Assembly (NCBI RefSeq): GCF_002240355.1
Contig: NZ_CP016353.1
Span: 6,363,001 to 6,427,000, forward strand
Reading direction: 5' to 3'
DNA length: 64,000 bases
Origin: Prauserella marina
GTDB taxonomy: Bacteria > Actinomycetota > Actinomycetes > Mycobacteriales > Pseudonocardiaceae
The translations under genes were made by a program, and so were the position numbers. The notes under the pieces are model-generated. The model was not told the DNA's origin. It worked only from the letters and a program-made list of their open reading frames with translations, and did no database searches. How positions within the stretch are numbered: the first letter of the stretch is position 1; every line of letters begins with the position of its first letter. This document shows, in pieces, positions 28,806-37,665 of this stretch.

Positions 28806-29514
28806 AACCCGCGCCGCGCATGGTGTGGATCATGGGCTTGCGGTCGGCGTCGATCTTCTTCCGCAGATAGGAGATGTACAGCTCGACGATGTTGGCCTGG
28901 CCGCCGAAGTCGTAACTCCACACCCTGTCGAGGATCCGTGCCTTGGAAAGCACCCTTTTCGGGTTGCGCATGAGGTAGCGCAGCAGCTCGAACTCGGTCG
29001 CGGTCAGCACGACGGGCACACCACCCCTGTGCACCTCCCTGCTGTCCTCGTCGAGCGTCAGATCACCGACGACGAGCGTCGATTCCGTCGTGTCCGCGAC
29101 GACCCTCGCTCTCCTCAGCAGCGCTCTCACCCTCAGCGCCAGCTCTTCGAGACTGAACGGCTTGGTGACGTAGTCGTCCCCTCCAGCGGTGAGGCCCGCG
29201 ATCCTGTCCTCGACGGCGTCCTTCGCGGTCAGCAACAGCACGGGCAGTTCGGGCTTGTCCGCGCGCAACCTGCGCAGCACCTCAAGGCCGTCGAAGTCGG
29301 GCAGCATCACGTCGAGCACGACGACGTCCGGCTTGAACTCGCGAGCGAGGTTGACCGCCGACCTGCCGTCGGCGGCCGTGCGGATCTCCCACCCCTCCAT
29401 CCGCAGTGCCATGGAGAGCAGTTCGGCGAGGCTGGCCTCGTCGTCGACGACGAGCACCCGCAAGGGTGAACCGTCCTTCCTGCCTCGCCTCGGCTGGGCG
29501 TTCATGCTGGTCAT
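28783..29514 (-). CDS. OmpR-family response regulator
   Basis: A 243-aa two-domain regulator. The receiver has acidic pocket VVDDE (about 23-26), phospho-acceptor Asp68 in VVLDVMLP, Thr in LLLTAKD and Lys in YVTKPF. The C-terminal winged helix contains LTATEFELLRYLMRNP and DRKPMIHTMRGAGYVLKP. Starts at ATG 29514 or 29505. Partner of the downstream kinase. The divergent membrane-anchored gene upstream may be a target. Confidence 0.93.
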   Translation of the reverse strand: MTSMNAQPRRGRKDGSPLRVLVVDDEASLAELLSMALRMEGWEIRTAADGRSAVNLAREFKPDVVVLDVMLPDFDGLEVLRRLRADKPELPVLLLTAKDAVEDRIAGLTAGGDDYVTKPFSLEELALRVRALLRRARVVADTTESTLVVGDLTLDEDSREVHRGGVPVVLTATEFELLRYLMRNPKRVLSKARILDRVWSYDFGGQANIVELYISYLRKKIDADRKPMIHTMRGAGYVLKPAS

Positions 29515-29647
29515 CCGCCCAGCCTCGCGCGGACGGGTGTGCCGAGGCTATGCCCAGCCTGTGCGTTCGCTGTGAACTCTTTCCGGCACAGCCGACTCTC
29601 AGGAACGACACAGCGAGGACACAACGACGGCAAGCACGCTCACCGTC

Positions 29648-30178
29648 GTGAACACAGCTACCGAAGAACCAGCAGGCAGCTCTGAACCGGCCTGGGGAGA
29701 CCCTCAGCCACCGAGCGAAGGTCCGCGATGGACGGTCCGAAGGACGGCGACGGCCGTACTCGTCGCGGTCGGCATCGCCGCGGTGGGCGGCGTCGTGGTC
29801 TACGCGGAAACGAGCGAGGACCCTGGCAGGGAGGCGGGGCAGTTCCCCGGAGTGGAGCAGTCGCTCGTGACAGCCGAGGCGCTGCACGGCGACTTCGTGG
29901 TCGAGGGTGAGAACGGGTTCGAGACCGTGCGCATCCAGCGAGGCGAGGTCGTGGGGGTCAGCGACTCCTCGATCACGGTGCGGAGCGAAGACGGCTACGA
30001 ACAGTCATATGTCGTCGTCGCGACGACGGAGCGGGCCGTCGAGCCGGAACAGGGCGCGACCGTACTCGTCACCGCGACGGTGACCGGCGAGAAGGCGACC
30101 GCGCGGAGCATCGATTCGGCTGAGCGGCAGGGCTTGCCTCCTGGCATGGGTGGCGACCGGGAACAACCCGGTCGGTGA
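29648..30178 (+). CDS. Membrane-anchored protein, DUF5666-like
   Basis: A 176-aa protein of unknown function. Acidic/Pro-rich N-terminal 26 residues, TM helix at about 32-53 (TATAVLVAVGIAAVGGVVVY), then an extracellular part with beta-rich GDFVVEGENGFETVRIQRG, VVGVSDSSITVRSEDG and ATVLVTATVTGEKATA; this looks like a DUF5666/OB-type module. GTG 29648. Divergent from the response regulator, so probably regulated by or accessory to that system. A strong hairpin follows. Confidence 0.72.
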   Translation: MNTATEEPAGSSEPAWGDPQPPSEGPRWTVRRTATAVLVAVGIAAVGGVVVYAETSEDPGREAGQFPGVEQSLVTAEALHGDFVVEGENGFETVRIQRGEVVGVSDSSITVRSEDGYEQSYVVVATTERAVEPEQGATVLVTATVTGEKATARSIDSAERQGLPPGMGGDREQPGR

Positions 30179-30191
30179 ACGGAATCCGGCT

Positions 30192-30253
30192 CCGGCTGAG
30201 CTGGTGGCGGCGCTATGCCGAAGCGAGCGCCGCCACCTCGACGGCTCAGCCGG
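30192..30253. terminator. Bidirectional terminator
   Basis: Two-tier hairpin: inner 12-bp stem GGTGGCGGCGCT/AGCGCCGCCACC and outer 10-bp stem CCGGCTGAGC/GCTCAGCCGG. It overlaps the DUF397 stop, between convergent genes. Confidence 0.8.
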
Positions 30254-30497
30254 GAAGGTCGAACTGACCTGCCTTGACGGCGATCAGGAACGCGGACCAC
30301 TCGGCGGGGTCGAACACGAAAACCGGGCTGTCCACCAGCTTGGTGTCCCGCACCCCGACCTTGTCCGCGGCTAAGTTGACCTCGACGCAGTTGCCACCGT
30401 TCGGCTCGCTCGCGAACGACTTCTGCCAGTTGGCAGGGTCGAAGGCGCGCACCGCCGTTGCCGGGTCGTAATCCGCTTCCGCGGCATAATCGGCCAT
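30246..30497 (-). CDS. DUF397 protein
   Basis: An 83-aa protein of the DUF397 family, which is nearly always paired with HTH-DUF5753 regulators in actinomycetes. Motifs WQKSFASEPNGGNCVEVNLA, VGVRDTKL and FDPAEWSAFLIAVKAGQFD. ATG 30497 is chosen because GGAGG lies eight bases before it, while ATG 30503 is too close. Likely partner: the HTH gene 521 bases upstream on the same strand. Confidence 0.87.
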   Translation of the reverse strand: MADYAAEADYDPATAVRAFDPANWQKSFASEPNGGNCVEVNLAADKVGVRDTKLVDSPVFVFDPAEWSAFLIAVKAGQFDLPG

Positions 30498-31018
30498 GGC
30501 CATAACCTCCGTGCGGGGTCGGCGGACGTAACCACCCGTGCGAGGACCTCACACGAACCTTTACGCCCCAATCGTCGTCCCGACCTGCCGATGCCGCCAT
30601 CCGTGCGACATTCGAGCGGTCGACTCGACAGCGTGATTAATCTGCGACTAGGATTATTCCTATCGGCGGGGCGATCTGGAAACAGGTAGCGGGTTCGTTC
30701 GGGTGAGAGATCCGCAACAGCAACCCGGGATGGAGCGGTGATGGCGGTACGTCTGGGAGTCGAACCGGTGCGCGAAGAAGGCGCCGTCGACAGGCCAGAG
30801 CAGGAACGCCGCCCCCGGCGACGTCGCTTCGGATTCGTCAGACTCTCCCGCAGAAACGACGAAGGACGCGAACTTCTGTCGAACGGTCAGTCCCAGCCGC
30901 TCGTGCTGGTCGAGGACCACTTCGCTTTGCGACACCTCTGCCGCGCCTAGCCTCGGGAAGATCCCACTCCGGCGCGGGCTTCGCGGCAGAGGTGTCGCCG
31001 GCCCTCTTCCCTGCGTAC
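30498..31018. other. Gap between DUF397 and HTH genes; one weak small ORF
   Basis: Contains an AT-rich palindrome TAGGATTATTCCTA (30649-30662) and a possible plus-strand ORF 30741-30950 (69 aa, starting MAVRLGVEPVREEG, GGAG five bases upstream, ending LRHLCRA). Its third-position GC is clearly lower than in neighbours and I do not recognise it, so I give it only about 0.25 probability. The minus-strand frame across the gap does not look coding. Confidence 0.5.
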
Positions 31019-31876
31019 TCAGGTGTTGAGCTGTGCCCGGTACGTCTCGGCGAGCTCCTTGAAGAACTGCCGGGTCTCCTGCCGTTCGAGTGCCGCCCCA
31101 CGCAGCCGGTCCCACGAATCGACGAAGAGCTGGAAATCCTTGATGTCGTCGAGGTACACACCACCGGCCGTGTGCTCGATGTAGACGAAATCCCTCGTGC
31201 GGTCCGGAAACCGCATGATGGTGAAGTCGTTGGGCACCGAAGCCAGCTTCGCGTTGAACGGCAACACATGGATGTAGACCCTTGGCCTGCGCTCCAGTTC
31301 GAGCATGTGCTCCAACTGGTCGAGCATCACGGCTGGAGCGGCACCTCCCGGCGCCCTCCGCAAGGCCGACTCGCTGATGATGAACCGGTAGTAGGGCGGC
31401 TGCTGCTGGTCGAAGACCGCCTTGCGGTCGAGCCGGTTGCGCACGAGCGAGGTGATGTCGGTGGCGCCGAACTCGGTGAACTGCTTGAGCATGTAGTGCT
31501 CCGATTGCAGTGGACCGGGAATCCGCTCACCGTGCCAGGTCATGATCTCCGCCGCGGCGGGTTCGAGATCGGTGAAGGTACGGAACCAGTGGGGGACAAC
31601 GGATCGGTAACCCGACCACGCGCCGCGCTGTCCTGCCGCCGCCCTCGCGAGGTTCAGCAGGGTGTCGGCTTCCTCGCCCCCGATGGAGAAGGTGTCGAGC
31701 ATGGCCCGCACGTCACCGAGTTTGACGCCGACTGCCCCCGACTCGATCTTGTTGACCTTGCCCTGCGTGCAGCCGAGAATTTCGGCGACCTGCGTCTGGG
31801 TGAGCCCAGCCGAAATACGCGCATGCCGCAACTCGTTGCCGAGTTGCTTGCGACGAGACGTAACTGTGCTGGCCAT
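31019..31876 (-). CDS. XRE-family HTH regulator with DUF5753
   Basis: A 285-aa regulator of the WhiJ-like class. N-terminal HTH (LRHARISAGLTQTQVAEIL, TQGKVNKIESG) and C-terminal DUF5753 (EIMTWHGERIPGPLQSEHY, PRVYIHVLPFNAKL, DFVYIEHTAGGVYLDD). ATG 31876. Such proteins act with DUF397 partners in development or antibiotic control in streptomycetes. Divergent from gnd with 66 bases between. Confidence 0.9.
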   Translation of the reverse strand: MASTVTSRRKQLGNELRHARISAGLTQTQVAEILGCTQGKVNKIESGAVGVKLGDVRAMLDTFSIGGEEADTLLNLARAAAGQRGAWSGYRSVVPHWFRTFTDLEPAAAEIMTWHGERIPGPLQSEHYMLKQFTEFGATDITSLVRNRLDRKAVFDQQQPPYYRFIISESALRRAPGGAAPAVMLDQLEHMLELERRPRVYIHVLPFNAKLASVPNDFTIMRFPDRTRDFVYIEHTAGGVYLDDIKDFQLFVDSWDRLRGAALERQETRQFFKELAETYRAQLNT

Positions 31877-31942
31877 GGCGAGTTGACGTTACCGTTTCCC
31901 ACTTCGAGTCGAAACCGCGTCCCCCAGCGTAGTGTGCTGGAC

Positions 31943-33382
31943 ATGACCAAGAAGGCAAGCATCGGTGTCACCGGCCTCGCGGTGATGGGCCGCAACCTGG
32001 CGCGCAATCTTGCCAGGCACGGGCACACGGTCGCACTCCACAACCGTTCGGACCAGCGGACAAGAGACCTCGTCGAGGAGTTCGGCTCGGAGGGCGACTT
32101 CGTCCCCGCCTACTCGGCGAAGGACTTCGTCGCGGCGCTCGACCGGCCGAGGCAAGTGGTCATCATGGTCAAGGCGGGTGCGCCGACCGACGCGGTCATC
32201 GAAGAGTTCGCCCCGCTGCTCGAAAAGGGCGACGTGATCGTGGACGCTGGCAACGCGCACTTCGCCGACACCCGCAGGAGGGAAGCCGCACTGCGGGAAC
32301 GCGGGCTGCACTTCGTCGGCGCCGGGGTGTCCGGCGGCGAGGAAGGCGCCCTGCACGGCCCGAGCATCATGCCTGGCGGCTCCGCCGAGTCCTACGAGTC
32401 GCTGGGCCCGCTGTTCGAGGACATCTCGGCCAAGGTCGACGGCACGCCGTGTTGCGCGCACATCGGGCCGGACGGCGCGGGCCACTTCGTCAAGATGGTG
32501 CACAACGGCATCGAGTACTCGGACATGCAGCTCATCGCCGAGTCGTTCGACCTGCTGCGCGGCGCGGCAGGATTCGAACCGGCGCGGATCGCCGAGGTGT
32601 TCCGCACCTGGAACACCGGGCGGCTCGACTCCTACCTCATCGAGATCACCGCCGAGGTGCTCGGTCACGTCGACGCCGCGACGGGCAAGCCGTTCGTCGA
32701 CGTCGTCGCCGACAGGGCCGAGCAGAAGGGCACCGGCCGCTGGACGGTCCAAATCGGACTTGACCTCGGCATCCCGATCACCGGCATCGCGGAAGCCACG
32801 TTCGCGAGGTCGCTGTCGGGGCACACCGAGCTGCGCGCCTCGGCTCGCGGCCTTTCCGGTCCTTCGCGGACTCCGCTCGCCGGAGCCGAGGCCGAGCGCT
32901 TCGCCGACGATGTCGAGCAGGCGCTCTACGCGTCGAAGGTCGTCGCCTACGCGCAGGGCTTCAACCAGATCCAGGCGGCGAGCGCGGAATACGACTGGAA
33001 CATCGACCTCGGCGCGGTCGCCTCGATCTGGCGGGGCGGTTGCATCATCCGCGCCACGTTCCTCGACGACATCAGGGTGGCCTTCGAGGCCGAGCCCACG
33101 TTGCCGACGCTGCTCACCAGCGGCGACTTCCGCAAGGCCGTCGAGGAAGCGCAGGACGCGTGGCGCTCGGTGGTCTCGACCGCGGTCAGGCTCGGCATCC
33201 CGACGCCCGGCTTCTCCACCGCGCTCGCCTACTACGACGAGCTGAGGGCACAACGCCTGCCCGCCGCCCTGATCCAGGGGCAACGCGACTACTTCGGCGC
33301 GCACACCTATCAGCGCGTCGACCGCGAGGGCAGCTTCCACACCGAGTGGGCGACGGAAGCACGCGCCGAGCGACCCGCCTGA
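31943..33382 (+). CDS. gnd: 6-phosphogluconate dehydrogenase, decarboxylating
   Basis: Oxidises 6-phosphogluconate to ribulose 5-phosphate with NADP. 479 aa, the long dimeric form. N-terminal GVTGLAVMGRNLARNLARHG (nucleotide-binding), GAGVSGGEEGALHGPSIMPGG (substrate), active Lys in DGAGHFVKMVHNGIEY, and C-terminal IQGQRDYFGAHTYQR with VDREGSFHTEW. The true start is ATG 31943; the frame is open far upstream but not coding. Its stop is seven bases from the convergent pobA. Confidence 0.96.
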   Translation: MTKKASIGVTGLAVMGRNLARNLARHGHTVALHNRSDQRTRDLVEEFGSEGDFVPAYSAKDFVAALDRPRQVVIMVKAGAPTDAVIEEFAPLLEKGDVIVDAGNAHFADTRRREAALRERGLHFVGAGVSGGEEGALHGPSIMPGGSAESYESLGPLFEDISAKVDGTPCCAHIGPDGAGHFVKMVHNGIEYSDMQLIAESFDLLRGAAGFEPARIAEVFRTWNTGRLDSYLIEITAEVLGHVDAATGKPFVDVVADRAEQKGTGRWTVQIGLDLGIPITGIAEATFARSLSGHTELRASARGLSGPSRTPLAGAEAERFADDVEQALYASKVVAYAQGFNQIQAASAEYDWNIDLGAVASIWRGGCIIRATFLDDIRVAFEAEPTLPTLLTSGDFRKAVEEAQDAWRSVVSTAVRLGIPTPGFSTALAYYDELRAQRLPAALIQGQRDYFGAHTYQRVDREGSFHTEWATEARAERPA

Positions 33383-33389
33383 TCGGGCG

Positions 33390-34565
33390 TCAGTCGAAGG
33401 GCAGGCCGACGTAGTTCTCGGCGAGGCTCGTCGCCGCCGCCTTCGACGTTGCCGTGTACCTGAGCTGCGAGAGCTGGAGCCGGTGCTGGAACTCGTCGGC
33501 GCCAGGGTCGCGGTGCAGCATCGAGGTCATGTACCAGGAGAAGTGCTCGGCACGCCACACCCTGCGCAGGCAGCGGTCCGAATAGGAAGCCGCCTGCTCG
33601 GGGTTCCCTTCGCGGAGCAACGCGACGAAGGCCCTCGCGAGGTTGCGCACATCGGCGACGGCGAGGTTCATCCCCTTGGCCCCCGTCGGCGGCACGATGT
33701 GCGCGGCGTCGCCGGCGAGGAACAGCTTGCCGTACTGCATCGGCTCGACGACGAAGCTGCGCATCGGGGTGATGCTCTTTTCCAGTACCGGGCCTTCCTT
33801 GAGGTCGAAGCCCGTTTTGGTGACGAGGCGCTGTTCGAGTTCGCTCCAGATCCGGTCGTCGGACCACTGCTCGATGTGTTCGGTGGGCGGCACCTGGAGA
33901 TAGAGCCGGGTGATCTCCGGCGACCGCATGCTGTGCAGCGCGAACCCACGTTCGTGGTGGGTGTAGATCAGTTCCTCGTGCGAAGGCGGGGTCCTCGCGA
34001 GCACGCCGAGCCACGCGAACGGGTATTCGTGGTCGAACCGGCGCACATGCTGTGCGGGGATCGCCGGTCTGCTCACGCCGTGGAAGCCATCGCAACCGGC
34101 GATGACGGCACAGCGGAGCTGCCTCGCGTTGCCGTTCGCGTCGGTGTAGCTGACGCGCGGGTCGGTGTCCACGTCGCGCAGCTCCACATCGGACACCTCG
34201 AATTCGAGAGGAAGCCCCTTCTCGACGTGCGCGGCGATGAGGTCCTTGACGATCTCCTGCTGCCCGTAGACGGTGATGCTGCGGCCGGTCAGCTCGGTCA
34301 GCGCGATGCGGTGATCCTCGCCGTCGAACCGCAGTGAGAGCCCGTGGTGCGGCATACCTTCCTCGGCCAGCCGGTCGCCGACGCCGATCTCGGTCAGCAA
34401 TTCGACCGTCGGCTGCTCGCACACCCCCGCCCTCACCCGCTTCTCGACGTACTCCCTGCTGCGGGTTTCGAGCACGACGGCGTCGATGCCCTCACGATGC
34501 AGCAGGTAAGAGAGCAGGAGCCCGGCAGGGCCCGCGCCGATGATGCCAACCTGCGTTTCGGTCAC
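33390..34565 (-). CDS. pobA: 4-hydroxybenzoate 3-monooxygenase
   Basis: FAD-dependent aromatic hydroxylase producing protocatechuate. 391 aa, normal for PobA. GxGxxG FAD motif GIIGAGPAGLLLSYLLHREG, the family stretch RVRAGVCEQPTVELL, the DG motif CDGFHGVSRPAI, and the second FAD motif FLAGDAAHIVPPTGAKGMNL. ATG 34565. An IclR-family gene follows upstream on the same strand. No other protocatechuate-pathway gene is in the window. Confidence 0.94.
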   Translation of the reverse strand: MTETQVGIIGAGPAGLLLSYLLHREGIDAVVLETRSREYVEKRVRAGVCEQPTVELLTEIGVGDRLAEEGMPHHGLSLRFDGEDHRIALTELTGRSITVYGQQEIVKDLIAAHVEKGLPLEFEVSDVELRDVDTDPRVSYTDANGNARQLRCAVIAGCDGFHGVSRPAIPAQHVRRFDHEYPFAWLGVLARTPPSHEELIYTHHERGFALHSMRSPEITRLYLQVPPTEHIEQWSDDRIWSELEQRLVTKTGFDLKEGPVLEKSITPMRSFVVEPMQYGKLFLAGDAAHIVPPTGAKGMNLAVADVRNLARAFVALLREGNPEQAASYSDRCLRRVWRAEHFSWYMTSMLHRDPGADEFQHRLQLSQLRYTATSKAAATSLAENYVGLPFD

Positions 34566-34591
34566 CGATTCCTCCGCTGTGTCAACGCTGA

Positions 34592-34608
34592 TGTCCGCGG
34601 TGCGGACA
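34592..34608. promoter_or_regulatory. Candidate IclR operator upstream of pobA
   Basis: Perfect dyad TGTCCG-CGGTG-CGGACA, 27 bases before the pobA ATG. Position and size suit an IclR-family site; inferred. Confidence 0.5.
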
Positions 34609-34667
34609 CAAGCCTGCGCCGTCGACGCCCCGGTAGGCCACCGTGCCTTCTGGTGAGTGGAAGGCTT

Positions 34668-35480
34668 TCAGAGAGTTTCCCTTCGTGCCTCGTTCGGCGC
34701 GTGCAGAGCGCTCGGCGCACCCAGCACCCTCGATATCCCCCTCGCGGCGGCCTTCACCGCGGGCACGAGCGCGCGAGCGTCGGCACCTCCCCCTGGGACC
34801 ACGATGGAGATCGCGGCGACGACCGAATCGTCCTTGCCGTGAACGGGCGCGGCGACCGAAAGCGCCTCAAGTTCGATCTGACCGTCGCTGATCGCGACGC
34901 CGTCCCTTCGCACGTCGGCGAGCACCCTGCGGAGCTGCCCCGACGAGGAGATCGTCTTCGCCGAGTACCGCTTGAGCGGCGCGGCCAGCGCGCGTTCCTG
35001 CACCTGCACCGGCGCGAAGGCCAGCAACACCAGGCCGACCCCGGTGGCGTGCACCGGTAGCCTCCCACCTACGCGTGACTGGATCCGGATGGAACCGCGC
35101 CCTGAGATCCGCTCGACGTACACGACCTCGCCGGAGTCGAGCACGGCCAACTGCACGTTCTGATGAGTCGCCTCGTAGAGGTCTTCGAGGAACGGCAACG
35201 CGCTTTCCCGAAGACCGGCTCCGTGCGGCGCGAGCGAGGCCACCTCCCACAACCACAGGCCGACGCGGTACGCGCCCGCCGCGTCGCGTTCGAGCGCGCC
35301 CTTCGCGGTCAGCTCTTTGACCAGCCGGTGCGTCGTCGACAACGGGAGCCCGGATCTCCTGCTCAATTCGGAGAGCGTCAGCACGGGATGATCGGAACTG
35401 AAGGCGTCGAGCACAGCGAGCACTCGGCCGACCACTGTCGGTGAGACCTTCGAATTGTGCCGCACTCCGACACCCAACAT
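34668..35480 (-). CDS. IclR-family regulator (probable PobR)
   Basis: A 270-aa regulator. Winged helix with VVGRVLAVLDAFSSDHPVLT and LSELSRRSGLPLSTTHRLVKEL; IclR effector domain with LEDLYEATHQNVQLAVLD, YVERISGRGSIRIQSRVGGR, LPVHATGVGLVLLAF and GVAISDGQIELEALSVAAPV. ATG 35480 is a reasonable start; ATG-less GTG alternatives exist downstream. Placed 102 bases upstream of pobA on the same strand, so likely its 4-hydroxybenzoate-responsive regulator. Confidence 0.87.
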   Translation of the reverse strand: MLGVGVRHNSKVSPTVVGRVLAVLDAFSSDHPVLTLSELSRRSGLPLSTTHRLVKELTAKGALERDAAGAYRVGLWLWEVASLAPHGAGLRESALPFLEDLYEATHQNVQLAVLDSGEVVYVERISGRGSIRIQSRVGGRLPVHATGVGLVLLAFAPVQVQERALAAPLKRYSAKTISSSGQLRRVLADVRRDGVAISDGQIELEALSVAAPVHGKDDSVVAAISIVVPGGGADARALVPAVKAAARGISRVLGAPSALHAPNEARRETL

Positions 35481-35590
35481 GGCCGCGAACCCCCAACGCA
35501 AGCGCCGTCCCACCAGTCCAATGCGGGTGCGGGGCTTGCCGGGATTGGCTAGCTTGAGGCCGAAGGCGATCCGACGAATGGAGCACTGCT

Positions 35591-36955
35591 GTGGCGCTGC
35601 TTGCGCGCCTCGCCCTGCGCAGGTTCCTGCCGGACTGGCGTCGGCCCGCCCGGATAGTCGTGCTCGCCTTCCTCGGCGTCATCGCGATCGGCACGACGCT
35701 GCTCATGCTGCCGATCGCCACCACATCGGGTGAGCGGGCCGACTTCGTTTCGGCGCTGTTCACCGCCACGTCGGCGGTGTGCGTCACCGGCCTCGTCGTC
35801 GTGGACACGCCGACGCACTGGTCGGCGTTCGGCGAGATCGTCATCCTCGCGCTCGTCCAGATCGGCGGGCTCGGCATCATGACCATCGCCTCGCTGCTCG
35901 GCCTTCTCGTGTCCCGCAAGCTCGGGCTGAAGCTCCAGATCACCGCGCAAACCGAGACCAAGACCCTCGATCTCGGCGACGTCCGAAGGGTCATTCGCGG
36001 CGTCCTGCTCGTCACGCTGGCCTTCGAAGTGCTGGTCGCGGGCTTCCTGGTCGTCAGGTTCCGCACCGGATACGGCTACGAGTGGCTGACCGCGCTCTAC
36101 CACGGCGTCTTCCATTCGGTCACGGCGTTCAACAACGCGGGTTTCGCGCTCTACCCGGACAACCTCATGGGGTTCGCGACGGACGGCTGGATCTGCGTGC
36201 CGATCGCGATCGCCGTACTCGCCGGCGGGCTCGGTTTCCCCGTGTGGGTCGAGATCTGGCGCAACCGGCGCGGTAACCGGCGATGGTCGCTTCACACGAA
36301 GATCACGCTGGTGACCTCGGCGGTACTGCTGGTGATCGGCGTCGGAGTCATCACCCTCGCCGAGTGGAACAACCCCGAGACGCTGGGCGGCTTCGGCGCT
36401 GGGGGCAGGCTCGTCGCGGGCTTCTTCGCGGGGGTCATGCCGAGGACAGCGGGGTTCAACAGCGTCGACATCGGCGAGATGGAGTCGGGAACGCTGCTGG
36501 TCACCAACATCCTGATGTTCATCGGCGGCGGCAGCGCGAGTACGGCGGGCGGCATCAAGGTGACCACGTTCGCACTGCTCGCCTTCGTGATCTACGCCGA
36601 GGTTCGCGGCGAGCCCTCGGTACACGTGATGGGCCGCAAGCTGCCCATCGGCACGCAGCGGCAAGCTCTGACCGTCGCGCTGCTGAGCGTCGGCGCGGTC
36701 GTCGCGGGAACCCTGCTGCTGCTCACGTTGACGAAACTGCGGCTCGAAACCGCGCTGTTCGAGACCATCTCCGCGTTCTCGACGGTCGGTATGACGACAG
36801 GGGTGACCACCGAGACGGGCTCATGGGGCCATCTCGTGCTGATCATGCTGATGTTCCTCGGCAGGGTCGGGCCGATCACCCTGGCTTCGGCGCTCGCGCT
36901 CCGCGAACGTTCCCGACGATACGAACTACCGGAAGAGAGGCCGATCGTTGGCTAA
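35591..36955 (+). CDS. Potassium uptake protein, TrkH/KtrB family
   Basis: K+ channel-like transporter of 454 aa with four M1-P-M2 repeats. Filter glycines are visible in the four pore loops: SAVCVTGL, FNNAGFAL, PRTAGFNSV and FSTVGMTT. GGSASTAGGIKVTT is the family gating-loop region. GTG 35591, with GGAG ten bases before it. Overlaps the regulatory subunit gene by eight bases; 454 aa fits KtrB better than the longer TrkH. Confidence 0.93.
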   Translation: MALLARLALRRFLPDWRRPARIVVLAFLGVIAIGTTLLMLPIATTSGERADFVSALFTATSAVCVTGLVVVDTPTHWSAFGEIVILALVQIGGLGIMTIASLLGLLVSRKLGLKLQITAQTETKTLDLGDVRRVIRGVLLVTLAFEVLVAGFLVVRFRTGYGYEWLTALYHGVFHSVTAFNNAGFALYPDNLMGFATDGWICVPIAIAVLAGGLGFPVWVEIWRNRRGNRRWSLHTKITLVTSAVLLVIGVGVITLAEWNNPETLGGFGAGGRLVAGFFAGVMPRTAGFNSVDIGEMESGTLLVTNILMFIGGGSASTAGGIKVTTFALLAFVIYAEVRGEPSVHVMGRKLPIGTQRQALTVALLSVGAVVAGTLLLLTLTKLRLETALFETISAFSTVGMTTGVTTETGSWGHLVLIMLMFLGRVGPITLASALALRERSRRYELPEERPIVG

Positions 36956-37613
36956 TCGCAGGCAAAGTCACCGGGTCGTCGTCATCGGCCTCGGCCGGTT
37001 CGGCAGCTCGCTCGCCATCGAACTGGTTCGCGGCGGAAGCGAAGTGCTCGGCATCGACAACAACCCGAGGCTGGTGCAGAAGCTGGCCGACGAGCTGACG
37101 CACACCGCCATCGCGGACACCACCGACGTGGAAGCGTTGACCCAGCTCGGGGTTCCCGAGTTCCAGCGGGCCGTCGTCGGAATCGGCAACGACATCGAGG
37201 CGAGCATCCTCACCACGTCGGTACTTTCCGACTTCGCGATTCCCTCCATCTGGGCGAAAGCGATCAGCAGGCAACACGGCCGGATCCTCGAACGCGTCGG
37301 CGCACACCACGTCGTGCTGCCCGAACACGACATGGGCGAACGAGTCGCGCACCTCGTGACGGGGCGGATGCTGGACTACATCGAGTTCGAGGACGACTAC
37401 GCGCTCGTGAAGACGCTCGCACCGGCGGAGGCGATCGGCAGGCCGCTCGGCGAGACGAAGGTGCGCGCGAAGTACGGGGTCACGGTTGTCGGCATCAAAC
37501 GACCTGGCACCGGTTTCACCTACGCCACACCGGAAACCGTGGTCAACGCCGACGACATCCTCATCGTCGCCGGAGAACGCGACCGGGTGGAGAACTTCGC
37601 CGACCTCGTCTGA
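36948..37613 (+). CDS. Potassium uptake regulatory subunit, TrkA/KtrA family
   Basis: Cytoplasmic RCK protein of 221 aa that gates the TrkH/KtrB pore. RCK_N Rossmann motif VVIGLGRFGSSLAIEL, ligand acidic residue in LGIDNNPRLV, DTTDVEALTQLGV, and an RCK_C domain (about 135-221). The start is TTG 36948 behind GAGAGG. Followed by a strong bidirectional hairpin. Confidence 0.93.
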   Translation: MANRRQSHRVVVIGLGRFGSSLAIELVRGGSEVLGIDNNPRLVQKLADELTHTAIADTTDVEALTQLGVPEFQRAVVGIGNDIEASILTTSVLSDFAIPSIWAKAISRQHGRILERVGAHHVVLPEHDMGERVAHLVTGRMLDYIEFEDDYALVKTLAPAEAIGRPLGETKVRAKYGVTVVGIKRPGTGFTYATPETVVNADDILIVAGERDRVENFADLV

Positions 37614-37620
37614 ATCCAAA

Positions 37621-37662
37621 GTGGACGGCGGCGAGCACCGTTGGCGCGCTCCCGCCGTCCAC
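37621..37662. terminator. Bidirectional terminator
   Basis: 11-bp stem GTGGACGGCGG / CCGCCGTCCAC between the convergent trkA-type and MetE-like genes. Confidence 0.75.
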
Positions 37663-37665
37663 CGG

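Noticed and set aside
30660-31115. Minus-strand 151-aa ORF
   Set aside because: Overlaps the HTH gene in another frame and has no coding bias or motif.
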